From: Vibrio splendidus
GTDB lineage: Bacteria; Pseudomonadota; Gammaproteobacteria; Enterobacterales; Vibrionaceae
Reading direction: 5' to 3'
Length of the DNA stretch: 64,000 nt
Assembly: GCF_024347615.1 (NCBI RefSeq)
Contig: NZ_AP025508.1
Location: 2,046,001 to 2,110,000 of the forward strand
The position numbers and the translations under genes are program-made. The notes under the pieces are model-generated. The model saw only the letters and a program-made list of their open reading frames with translations, was not told the origin of the DNA and ran no database searches. Below are positions 56,385 to 64,000 of this stretch, piece by piece (positions within the stretch are counted from its first letter, which is position 1; each line of letters opens with the position of its first letter).

Positions 56385-56801
56385 ATGTCGATTGATTATG
56401 AGTATATTCAAAAGTTTCTAGTAGCCGCAGAAGACTGTGTGCCTGATTTCAAGCTTAATCAACCTGAGTTTTCTGAGTTCTTTGACCCTACATCTCAAGA
56501 TAAGTTAAAAACTCTTCTTTTTTATTTAGAGTTGTTAAATGACTTAAATCTTATCGAACCACTGTCTGGGCCAAAGAATTTGGGTGTTCAACGTTTTGGA
56601 GAAACATATAAACCTCATTATGTACCCATTCGTTTAACGGCCCAGGGACATCAGTTTTCAGCAGACTTAAAGAAGACTGGTATGGTTGACAAATTTAAAG
56701 AAACTCTAGTAGAGCAAGGCCCACTAGCTGCCGTTAAGCTAGTCACTTCACTTTGCTCGAAGTTAATTGATAAAAAGGCTTCAGATTTAGAATTGATATA
56801 G
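56385..56801 (+). CDS. DUF2513-like accessory protein, 138 aa
   Basis: A helical N-terminus (YEYIQKFLVAAEDCVPDFKL) and IRLTAQGHQFSADL resemble DUF2513, where R-L-T-x-x-G-H-E/Q-F begins the last helix pair (KFKETLVEQGPLAAVKLVTS). Winged-helix-like, function unknown. The gap 56023-56384 before it shows only a promoter-like TTGACG at 56294 and no gene. Confidence 0.5.
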   Translation: MSIDYEYIQKFLVAAEDCVPDFKLNQPEFSEFFDPTSQDKLKTLLFYLELLNDLNLIEPLSGPKNLGVQRFGETYKPHYVPIRLTAQGHQFSADLKKTGMVDKFKETLVEQGPLAAVKLVTSLCSKLIDKKASDLELI

Positions 56802-57096
56802 TTAAGAGCGAGCGACTTGTTAAAATTGCATGTATACGATGTATCTGCTCTGAGGATCTCAGATCAGACAGGTTGCTGAAGAATGCTGCACAGGCTTTTC
56901 GTTGGGACTGAAAAGCCTAGATCCTCGTGAAATGTATAATTGTCCAGTATGTGGTTTATTGAACGCAACAGTACTTAATGCACACCCTTGCAACAAAGCT
57001 TCAAGAAACCAGTGAGTTAAAGTCTGTATAGCAGAAAACGGTAGATTTTAAATTATGGTATAAATTCATTTCATTTGAATTTAATGGGAGTTTTAG

Positions 57097-57459
57097 GTGG
57101 AAATACAATCAAAACATAATGATGATGCAATTCAGTTGCTTGAGCGTCGATTGCAGGATGACATGATAGCTTTTAGTGAGGAGTATTCATGCTTTACAAA
57201 GGGAATTGTTGATATGTATATCTACGCTCGTGATTTTCTAAGAATGAACTTAGGGGATGAAGTCCTGCGCGGATATGCCGATTCAGTTTTCTATTCATGC
57301 GTTCGGTTTGTTCGAAGTCTTTACTTAGATGAAAGCGCAAGAAAGATTCAATTTTCAGATCAACAGTACCCCCAAACTTTGTTCCCTGATGAGCAGTACA
57401 ACGCTGCAAAGAGGAACTATGAATTACTAATAGAAAAATACGAAGAGTTTACGGGCTAA
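57097..57459 (+). CDS. Hypothetical helical protein, 120 aa
   Basis: GTG start with GGGAG at 7 nt. All-helical, mixed charge (NDDAIQLLERRLQDDMIAFS; YADSVFYSCVRFVRSLY). No family known. Located alone between a DUF2513-like gene and the integrase. The gap 56802-57096 holds no supported gene. Confidence 0.45.
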   Translation: MEIQSKHNDDAIQLLERRLQDDMIAFSEEYSCFTKGIVDMYIYARDFLRMNLGDEVLRGYADSVFYSCVRFVRSLYLDESARKIQFSDQQYPQTLFPDEQYNAAKRNYELLIEKYEEFTG

Positions 57460-57525
57460 CACTTTCTAATCGTATTATTTAACGTTACGTCACTTAATGC
57501 GCACAACAATAATCAGTCCTTCGAT

Positions 57526-57552
57526 CTAGCGCGAGTTCACTGCTCGCGCTAG
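57526..57552. terminator. Perfect hairpin between convergent accessory gene and integrase
   Basis: Arms CTAGCGCGAG (57526-57535) and CTCGCGCTAG (57543-57552) with a 7-nt loop and no T run. May be a bidirectional terminator or pause site. The rest of 57460-57892 contains no supported gene. Confidence 0.4.
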
Positions 57553-57892
57553 CTACCCACAACTTGATTTGCAATACCTGTAGTTATTGATGGTTTGCTA
57601 AATTAGCAAAAGCACTAGCTAATAAGTGTCCAGAAACGTGTGACAAAAGATGGTCAAGAAAAATCATAAATGCCTAGTGAACTGTGTTAGTTGTGGCTTT
57701 ATAATTTCACTTAACCATCTTCAACTAAATGCCCTTTAGCAGCGATAAAAAAGCATACACATTAGAAGCATGCTCAATAAAACTCTTGTACTCACACGCG
57801 AATGAACATGAATTTTACTCTATACTCCACTGCGGGCTTTCTTTAGCTTGTTCATTAAAAATACTAACGATCGCGCATAGCGGCTATTTTTA

Positions 57893-59077
57893 TTACGACT
57901 GTTTTGCTGACAAAGCTAATCTAATGTTGTTCACCGCTTCGTGCCAGATGTGCATAGCCTTTTCCTGTTGTTTTAAATACAGGCCTTTGTTATACACGCC
58001 CATGGTTCCACCCATGATATGACCTAGCATTTTCTCAGCCACATACGGCTCTATTTCCAAGTCTGAAAAGTGAGTACTCAACGTATGTCGCAGAACGTGA
58101 GGCGACCACTTAGGAACGCCACAAGGTTTAAATGCCTTACGGATACGCTCATAAAACGCAGACTCTCTTAATACCTCGTTAGGATACCACCCAGAAAAGC
58201 ACCATCCCGCGCCGGTGGCATTCTCCATCAAGTAACGAAAATGCTCTCTAACATACTCCGGTATTGGTCTAACTATCGGTACATCCGTTTTGCTTTTCTC
58301 TTCCGGTACAGTCCAAATGGTAAAGTCTTCGTTCACATCACCCACGGCCATGGTCCTAACTTCACCAGAACGCGCCCCCATGAACATCATGATCATCATT
58401 CCGGCCGCTGTCGAAGGATCTACTTCAGCACATCGACTATAAAGCGTTCCGAGTTCTTGCATAGTCAAAACGCGCTGTCGTGGTCTGGACTTCTCACCCA
58501 CATAATTGGACTGAACAACCGCGACTGTATTTGATTTAACGAGACCTAGCGTTAACAAGTACTTGCTGCATTGTTTGCTATAGGCCAATAGCATTGTGCT
58601 AGTCACCTTTAGCTCTATCTTACAAACGTTAACCCAATCTTGTGGTGTCATATCATCAAAGATCCGGTTACCAATCTTAGGAAGTATGTGTTTGCTAATG
58701 ATTTGCCAAACGTCACCCGCGCTTTTGTTGCGCTGCTTTAAATAGTTTTCATACCAATATTCAAAGCCTAGCTGGATTGTAAGCCGTTCGGTGTTTTGGG
58801 TTATTGCGTTTTCTCTTTCTGTTCTTGGATCCTTACCTTCTTCTAATTGCTTTCGGGCCTCCGTATGCTTTTCTCGAGCCTCTTTTAATGAGGTTTCGGG
58901 ATAGCTACCGATCTTCATAATTGCGGATTTCCTCGCAAATCTAAAACGATAATAAAAGGCCACGTTCCCACTTTTAGAGAAACGTGCGAGTAATCCCCCG
59001 CTATCTGCAATATCCTTGTGTGGTCGGTCTTTTGGAAAGTTGGTCTTTGATCTTAATACCTTGTCATTTAGTGCCAT
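57893..59077 (-). CDS. int: Tyrosine integrase, P4-type, 394 aa
   Basis: N-terminal DUF4102-like arm-binding region (DSGGLLARFSKSGNVAFYYR then YPETSLKEAREKHTEARKQL). The catalytic set is complete: Arg236 (GARSGEVRT), His327 and Arg330 (HVLRHTLSTH), His353 (MLGHIMGG) and Tyr362 (VYNKGLY). It recombines phage and chromosome att sites. Faces leftward at the right prophage end, after AAGGTAGACCATG. Confidence 0.88.
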   Translation of the reverse strand: MALNDKVLRSKTNFPKDRPHKDIADSGGLLARFSKSGNVAFYYRFRFARKSAIMKIGSYPETSLKEAREKHTEARKQLEEGKDPRTERENAITQNTERLTIQLGFEYWYENYLKQRNKSAGDVWQIISKHILPKIGNRIFDDMTPQDWVNVCKIELKVTSTMLLAYSKQCSKYLLTLGLVKSNTVAVVQSNYVGEKSRPRQRVLTMQELGTLYSRCAEVDPSTAAGMMIMMFMGARSGEVRTMAVGDVNEDFTIWTVPEEKSKTDVPIVRPIPEYVREHFRYLMENATGAGWCFSGWYPNEVLRESAFYERIRKAFKPCGVPKWSPHVLRHTLSTHFSDLEIEPYVAEKMLGHIMGGTMGVYNKGLYLKQQEKAMHIWHEAVNNIRLALSAKQS

Positions 59078-59087
59078 GGTCTACCTT

Positions 59088-59198
59088 TTATATGCACACT
59101 CCGGTTTGTGATTATATGCACAGCTATATACACACTTTGCTTTACTGTGCACACTGAACTGGTAATATCAAAGACTCAACAAGACCGAACAGTGCACG
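59088..59198. repeat. Repeats upstream of int, candidate integrase arm sites
   Basis: Copies of TTATATGCACA at 59088 and 59112, TATATACACAC at 59125, CTGTGCACAC at 59145 and ACAGTGCAC at 59189. Clustered directional repeats next to a P4-type integrase are typical of arm-binding sites. The core att must lie nearby, but no matching copy was seen at the left end. Confidence 0.45.
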
Positions 59199-59277
59199 CC
59201 AGATGCATTGATAAATATACTATACACGGCTATTTGATGCCTTTCTACGAACCATCTATTCAAGGTTAATTATTTTT

Positions 59278-60681
59278 ATGAAAGAAATCCCATTTCGTTG
59301 GATTGACAAATATCTCATTCACCTAAAAATCCAAGAAAAGTTCTATCTACTCTTCTTATTACCTCTTCTCGCCCTGGTTATATTAACTCTTGTTTTAGAT
59401 AGCGCCGCAGACTCTTTACTTGCTCATCTTTATCAAGAAGAAATGCTCTTGATGAAAGGACTTATCGAAGCGGGTCAACTGACGAAAGATCAAGTTGCTC
59501 AACTTGTCAGTAATTCTGAAACCATCTCTTTAGGCTATGGTGTTGGTTCCGTCTCAGTTATGAACGGTGCATTCAGCTTGGTTGCGAACCATGACCAAAA
59601 CTTATGGTCAGCTCTATCTACGACTCAGGTTTCAATTATCGCAGTAACCCTAACGCTGATCGCGCTAGGTGTTTACTACATCATGACTTTCATCGGCGGC
59701 GCAATGTTCTCTATGAACAAAGCGTTAAGCACGCTAGCGAGTGGTGATCTCACCTGCCGTATGAACTACTTCCTCGTTCGCGATGAGTTCAGTGAAATCG
59801 CAATTACTATTGATAAAGTAGCAGAGCGCGAACAAAACATGGTTCTATCAATCCAAGAGTCTGTCGCACTCATGCAGCAGATCAGTTCTGACTTAAACCA
59901 GTCGACACAACAGAGCTCAGACATCTCGGGTAACCAACAAGAACATCTGAATAGTTTGGCAAGTGCAACGGAACAAATGGCGGCAACGATTCGTGAAGTC
60001 GCAACCCTTGCTCATGAGTCTAGCTCTCAAACTATGGACGCTCGCGGTGTTGCACAGAGTGGCCAAGTAAAAGTTTCAAATACATTGGAATCTATCTCAA
60101 GCCTATCTAAAGAAATTCAATCAGCTTCGCAAGCGGTAGAAGAGCTTGATGCTAATGCAGCGCAAATTGATGAAGTGGTCGCAACCATCAATGGCATCTC
60201 AGAACAAACTAACCTATTAGCCCTGAATGCTGCCATTGAGGCTGCACGTGCTGGCGAGCAAGGTCGTGGATTCGCTGTTGTTGCCGATGAAGTCCGTGCC
60301 CTTGCCGGCCGTACTCAACAAGCGACTGTTGAAATCCAAAGTATGATTGAATCATTACAACGTAACAGCCAATCACTGACAAAATTGATGGAAGTGACTG
60401 TTAGCAATGCTAACGAAGGTCAAACATTGATGTCGGAAGTAAACGTTGAGATCGGCTCGTTAGCTGAAAAGAACCAATCTATTTCTGATAGCAGCACTCA
60501 AATTGCTACTGCTGCTGAAGAGCAAGGTGTTGTTGCTGACAACATTGCACAAAGTGTTGAAGAGATTCGTCATCAATCAGACAGCATCTGTGAAATGATC
60601 AGTAAGAGTAATGTAAATGTTGACCAACTTCGTAAGCAAAGCGATACGATGGAAGGTTTGCTGACAGGTCTCAAAGCTTAA
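59278..60681 (+). CDS. Methyl-accepting chemotaxis protein, 467 aa
   Basis: First transmembrane helix ~22-42 ([20 protein letters not shown]), a short periplasmic part (~45-110), second helix ~120-145, a HAMP-like stretch and a long signalling domain with the conserved tip [20 protein letters not shown] then [20 protein letters not shown]. It passes ligand or membrane state to CheA/CheW. The small (~70-aa) sensor region suggests that it reads energy or membrane cues rather than a ligand. Chromosomal. Confidence 0.85.
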   Translation: MKEIPFRWIDKYLIHLKIQEKFYLLFLLPLLALVILTLVLDSAADSLLAHLYQEEMLLMKGLIEAGQLTKDQVAQLVSNSETISLGYGVGSVSVMNGAFSLVANHDQNLWSALSTTQVSIIAVTLTLIALGVYYIMTFIGGAMFSMNKALSTLASGDLTCRMNYFLVRDEFSEIAITIDKVAEREQNMVLSIQESVALMQQISSDLNQSTQQSSDISGNQQEHLNSLASATEQMAATIREVATLAHESSSQTMDARGVAQSGQVKVSNTLESISSLSKEIQSASQAVEELDANAAQIDEVVATINGISEQTNLLALNAAIEAARAGEQGRGFAVVADEVRALAGRTQQATVEIQSMIESLQRNSQSLTKLMEVTVSNANEGQTLMSEVNVEIGSLAEKNQSISDSSTQIATAAEEQGVVADNIAQSVEEIRHQSDSICEMISKSNVNVDQLRKQSDTMEGLLTGLKA

Positions 60682-60718
60682 TACTGATATCTAACCACTA
60701 TGTGTTAATTAATCATTG

Positions 60719-60748
60719 CTAGGGCTGCTTCTGCAGCCCTTTCTTATT
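60719..60748 (+). terminator. Intrinsic terminator after the chemoreceptor gene
   Basis: AGGGCTGC / GCAGCCCT stem with a TTCT loop and a T-rich tail. Confidence 0.85.
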
Positions 60749-60810
60749 TGCTTTTCCCTTGTACTTCCCCGACAATACCCCTCCTTCAAATTCAACAAAC
60801 AGAGTAAATT

Positions 60811-62004
60811 ATGACTCCTTCAATTCATCTAGCTAAAGGCCGAGATAAATCACTACGCCGTAAACACCCTTGGGTATTTTCACGCGGTATCGATAAGGTC
60901 GAAGGCGAACCACAACAAGGTGAAACTGTAGACGTATATGCTCAAAATGGTCAGTGGCTCGCAAAAGCAGCTTACTCACCAGAATCTCAAATTCGCGCTC
61001 GTGTTTGGACATTTGAAAAGGAAGAAATCAATAAAGCGTTTTTCATCAAAAGATTTAAAGACGCACAATCACTACGTGAAGATATCATCGAACGTGACGG
61101 CCTAACGGGATACCGATTAACGGCGGCTGAATCTGACGGCCTGCCAGGTATTACTATCGATAAGTACCAAGATTTCTTAGTTTGCCAACTACTGAGTGCT
61201 GGCGCGGAATTCAACAAAAGCGTTATCGTTGAAGCTTTAGTTGAATGCTTCCCTGAATGTAATATTTACGAACGCTCTGACGTAGCGGTTCGTAAAAAAG
61301 AAGGTTTAGAGCAAACCGTCGGCGTACTGCATGGCGAAGAGCCACCTAAGTCAGTAGTGATTGAAGAAAACGGTGTGAAGATCAGCGTGAACATTATGGA
61401 AGGCCACAAAACGGGCTTCTACATGGACCAACGTGATAGTCGCAAAGAATCTATGAAGTACGTTAAAGGCAAAGATGTCCTTAACTGTTTCTCATACACC
61501 GGTGGTTTTGGCCTTTACGCACTTAAAGGCGACGCAAAGCGTGTGATCAACGCAGATGTATCTCAACTTGCTCTTGATACAGCTAAGTTCAACGCTGAAC
61601 TTAACGAGTTTGATATCTCGAAAAAGCGTGCTGTATTCCTAAACGCTGACGTATTCAAACTACTTCGCGAATACCGTGACCAGGGCACTAAGTTTGACGT
61701 AGTGATCATGGATCCACCAAAGTTTGTTTCAAGCAAGAACAACCTAACTTCAGGCGCTAACGGCTACAAAGACGTTAACATGCTAGCGATGCAAATCCTG
61801 AAGCCAGGTGGAACACTACTCACCTATTCTTGCTCAGGTTTGATGGGTGCTGACCTATTCCAAAAAATCATTGCTGATGCAGCTCTAGATGCAGGCAGAA
61901 CAGTGAAGTTTGTTGAACGCTTCGAGCAAGCAGCCGATCACTTGATCGATACAGCTTACCCAGAAGGTTTCTACCTAAAAGGCTTCGCTTGTAGGGTGCT
62001 TTAA
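60811..62004 (+). CDS. rlmI: 23S rRNA m5C1962 methyltransferase RlmI, 397 aa
   Basis: Begins with a PUA domain ([20 protein letters not shown]) and an EEHD-like middle, then a Rossmann SAM-binding part: [40 protein letters not shown] and [10 protein letters not shown], with the Cys of the m5C catalytic motif (TYSCSG). Length and order match RlmI, which methylates C1962 of 23S rRNA. Chromosomal housekeeping gene. Confidence 0.88.
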   Translation: MTPSIHLAKGRDKSLRRKHPWVFSRGIDKVEGEPQQGETVDVYAQNGQWLAKAAYSPESQIRARVWTFEKEEINKAFFIKRFKDAQSLREDIIERDGLTGYRLTAAESDGLPGITIDKYQDFLVCQLLSAGAEFNKSVIVEALVECFPECNIYERSDVAVRKKEGLEQTVGVLHGEEPPKSVVIEENGVKISVNIMEGHKTGFYMDQRDSRKESMKYVKGKDVLNCFSYTGGFGLYALKGDAKRVINADVSQLALDTAKFNAELNEFDISKKRAVFLNADVFKLLREYRDQGTKFDVVIMDPPKFVSSKNNLTSGANGYKDVNMLAMQILKPGGTLLTYSCSGLMGADLFQKIIADAALDAGRTVKFVERFEQAADHLIDTAYPEGFYLKGFACRVL

Positions 62005-62049
62005 TTTTAGTACTTTAGAATCTAGCTTTGATAGCAAAACTGACGTATT

Positions 62050-62076
62050 AAAAAAGGGCCTTGCGGCCCTTTTTTG
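62050..62076. terminator. Bidirectional terminator between rlmI and the RTX gene
   Basis: AAGGGCC/GGCCCTT-type stem with a short loop, A run before and T run after, so it serves both convergent genes. Confidence 0.85.
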
Positions 62077-64000
62077 TTATTGGTCTGGTAACTGTTTAAA
62101 TAACTGGCTCATCAAGTCGTCCAACTGCTGCCCTGTAACTTCTCCAGATCCTAACCCAGAGATTTGGTTTGCAGCTCCATCAAGTACTATGGTTTGAGTA
62201 TCTCCAGCATGCCCCGCAGATTCAGAAATTGTTATCACCAAATCATTACCGGAAGCTTTTTCAATAACTATATGATCTAGCAAATCACTCATAGTATTCT
62301 CATTAGGTAGTAGCTGAGATACATCTAAATGATCCTCATCGATAGTAAAGTCCGTAATTGTGTCAACATCATTCTGGAATGGTTGGTCAACCCATTGGAA
62401 TAAATCATCACCATCGTCCCCGCTTAAAATATCATCTCCAAGGCCACCAATAAGGATGTCATTACCATCCTCACCTCTCAAATGATCATCTCCCGAGCCA
62501 CCGATAACAATATCATTACCACTACCTGCTCGAATGTAGTCACTTTCCGAACCACCATCTAAGTAATCGTTACCAGAGCCACCGGAGATTAAATCGATAC
62601 CAGATTCTCCCAGAATAACATCATCTCCTGCACCGCCTTGACCTACATCAGCCCAGCTTGGCGCTACGTACGGAGATTCAAGAGTACCGTCCTCATTGTT
62701 ACCTTGGTAAATATCGTCGACATCTAGTTCAACGAACTCTGTAGCATCCTGCAAATCAAATGCCGCATTGCTGCCACTATCGCCAAGATGGATAATGTCA
62801 TCAAAATCACCACCTTCTACATGGTCATTATCACCACCGGTAACAATCAAATCCGCGGCATCAGTCAGTGAAGGGCTTTGCTGGCCGCGTTCAACTTTAA
62901 TACCGTTAACGGTTATAGATGGTTCTGGCTGACTTTGCCAATCATCGCCATGGTTACTTGAAACGGTCCCTTGAGGCATATAAACCGCATTGATACCTAC
63001 TCCATCAGATATGATGTTTCCGCTGTGCCCTGTCATCGTAACTGACATAGTAGCTGTATCACTATTACCATTCTTATCGGTAGCTGTGTACGAAATTTCC
63101 ACTATGTCACCAGCACTAGCGCTATCGTTTGGCACAAATAAAACTTTACCATCGACAATTGATACTTGGCCTAAAGCTGGATTGACCAAAGCCACACTGG
63201 ATAAAATCAAAGCTGAAGTCAATGCATGTGGGTTGTAATCATTCGCTAGCACATCAATCAAAACAGGAACCAACTCAATAGTTGATGTCGCGTCATCATT
63301 AGCATCGAGCACTGGAGCTTGGATGTTAAAGGTCATACTGCTATTGCTCGTATCGCCATCTAAGTCCGATAGTTCATAATCAAAATCTAACGAAATATCG
63401 CTATCAACAACAGCAGCAAAGAATTGGTAAGACCCTGTAGCCATGTCTAAAACTAACGTGTGACTATTGTCGATAAAAATCGATATTTCGCTACCGTCTA
63501 TCGCAGTGCTAACCCCTGATTCCAAACCTGAAACAGATACTGTACTACCATCATAAGAAACTGTTGTTCCTCCGTATTTCACTTCAGAGACGTAACCACC
63601 ATCAGCTCCAAAACCGCTAATAGAACCGTTGCTGCCGTCGTTCACAACCTCACCTGAAATAGGATCAACAACCGATTGAAGAATGATTGGTGGAAGCTGA
63701 GTAATATCAGGAACAACAACGGCTCCTATTTCACTGTCTGTTACACCGTTATAAGCAATGTCTTCAAGGTAGCTTATTGGTACGGCTTCGCCCATTCCGT
63801 AAGCAAGCGCAGTGATATCCTTAGCATCAACAAAATCTTCCCACTCAGTTTTCTCTGAAGCACTCAAAGTTCCTCCCGAATTCGGAGAGCCATCCGACAA
63901 GAAATACGTGATATTAGAAGGATTACCATCGACTTTGCCCGAGTCGTCCCAATGACCCATCGCAGCATCTAGTGCAGTGTCGTAATAAGTGCCCCCGCCT
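62077..64000 (-). CDS. Large RTX/vWA secreted protein, C-terminal part only
   Basis: The frame runs off the window edge at 64000. The visible part starts in a vWA domain (GGGTYYDTALDAAM, then YFLSDGSPNSGG ... ALAYGMGEA), continues through strand-rich Cadherin/Ig-like regions (DANDDATSTIELVPVLIDVL; VSYTATDKNGNSDTATMSV type) and ends with RTX calcium repeats (GGSGNDYLDGGSESDYIRAG, GGSGDDHLRGEDGNDILIGG) and a type I secretion tail. Probably a large repeat adhesin exported by an HlyBD/TolC-type system. Confidence 0.8.
   Translation of the reverse strand, partial: GGGTYYDTALDAAMGHWDDSGKVDGNPSNITYFLSDGSPNSGGTLSASEKTEWEDFVDAKDITALAYGMGEAVPISYLEDIAYNGVTDSEIGAVVVPDITQLPPIILQSVVDPISGEVVNDGSNGSISGFGADGGYVSEVKYGGTTVSYDGSTVSVSGLESGVSTAIDGSEISIFIDNSHTLVLDMATGSYQFFAAVVDSDISLDFDYELSDLDGDTSNSSMTFNIQAPVLDANDDATSTIELVPVLIDVLANDYNPHALTSALILSSVALVNPALGQVSIVDGKVLFVPNDSASAGDIVEISYTATDKNGNSDTATMSVTMTGHSGNIISDGVGINAVYMPQGTVSSNHGDDWQSQPEPSITVNGIKVERGQQSPSLTDAADLIVTGGDNDHVEGGDFDDIIHLGDSGSNAAFDLQDATEFVELDVDDIYQGNNEDGTLESPYVAPSWADVGQGGAGDDVILGESGIDLISGGSGNDYLDGGSESDYIRAGSGNDIVIGGSGDDHLRGEDGNDILIGGLGDDILSGDDGDDLFQWVDQPFQNDVDTITDFTIDEDHLDVSQLLPNENTMSDLLDHIVIEKASGNDLVITISESAGHAGDTQTIVLDGAANQISGLGSGEVTGQQLDDLMSQLFKQLPDQ

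Larger units (their letters stand above)
244..59260. mobile_element. Temperate podovirus-like prophage (approximate limits)
   Basis: A continuous phage gene set lies between the chromosomal SnoaL-like gene and the chemoreceptor at 59278: integrase, CI-like repressor, replication, Bro-type antirepressor, terminase, portal, lysis, capsid, tail and ejection genes. There is no tape-measure, tube or sheath gene, and there is a very large internal protein, so a short-tailed particle is inferred. No direct repeat long enough to call att was found. The left limit lies somewhere in 244-633 and the right limit in 59078-59277. All core modules are present without visible frameshifts; the only insertion is an IS in the accessory region, so the prophage may be functional. 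Confidence 0.85.

Noticed and set aside
57729..58022. 97-codon rightward frame overlapping the 3' end of int
   Set aside because: Mostly opposite-strand shadow of the integrase, Cys/Tyr-rich and without a ribosome-binding site.
59080..59100. CTTTTATA shared with 560-580 as att core
   Set aside because: Only 8 AT-rich bases; expected by chance in two intervals of this size.

Overview
The window is most likely a Vibrio chromosome (gammaproteobacterium) carrying one intact-looking temperate prophage of about 58-59 kb. The genus call rests on the flanking genes: an RlmI-type 23S rRNA methyltransferase, a chemoreceptor and a large RTX/vWA surface protein, all with Vibrio-like sequence and composition. 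Chromosomal DNA occupies roughly 1-243 (end of a SnoaL-like gene and its terminator) and 59.26-64.0 kb. The rest is prophage. It ends at a P4-type tyrosine integrase at 57893-59077. I could not find a convincing att core.

The phage looks like a podovirus: it has terminase, a large portal, scaffold, an N4 gp56-like major capsid protein and adaptor-like genes, but no tail tube, sheath or tape measure. Its internal or ejection module ends in a 3546-aa polyvalent protein carrying methyltransferase, metallopeptidase-like and PLxRFG segments. Structural genes run leftward from terminase (36.1 kb) to the giant gene (0.63 kb). The lysis genes (holin, a 47-aa ORF, T4-type lysozyme) sit unusually between portal and scaffold, and end with a DUF2829/Tad2-like gene, a family known to counter Thoeris and related signalling immunity. 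A QueC-like PP-loop ATPase and a GNAT-like protein lie among the tail genes. A rightward four-gene cassette with two lipoproteins and a membrane protein (13.8-15.2 kb), behind four TATGTA repeats phased at exactly 10 bp, interrupts the leftward late genes and has the form of a lysogenic-conversion moron.

Leftward early genes (47.1 to 36.2 kb) include lambda O/P-like replication genes with four iterons inside the O-like gene (probable origin), a Bro-N antirepressor, a Ref-like nuclease, a membrane-anchored J-domain protein, an Rrf2-like regulator and many small proteins. The CI-like repressor (47458-48096) appears to lack the S24 serine, so induction through the Bro-type antirepressor is more likely than RecA-driven self-cleavage. 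To its right are DUF2303, a coiled-coil protein, an MT-A70 adenine methyltransferase and an AlpA-like protein, then an AT-richer accessory stretch (51.7-57.5 kb) with unrecognised small genes, an IS1202-type insertion sequence with a 17-18 bp target duplication, a 21-bp inverted repeat, and the integrase.

Three signals not explained by gene content stand out. A recurrent initiation cassette (AAGGTAATGACCAATG or AAGGTAGACCAACCATG and variants) precedes at least a dozen early, accessory and lysogeny genes on both strands but almost no structural genes. Some copies head tiny leader ORFs that overlap the next start codon. A second motif (CGTTCGTGTCA) lies just upstream of -10-like sequences before two late transcription units.
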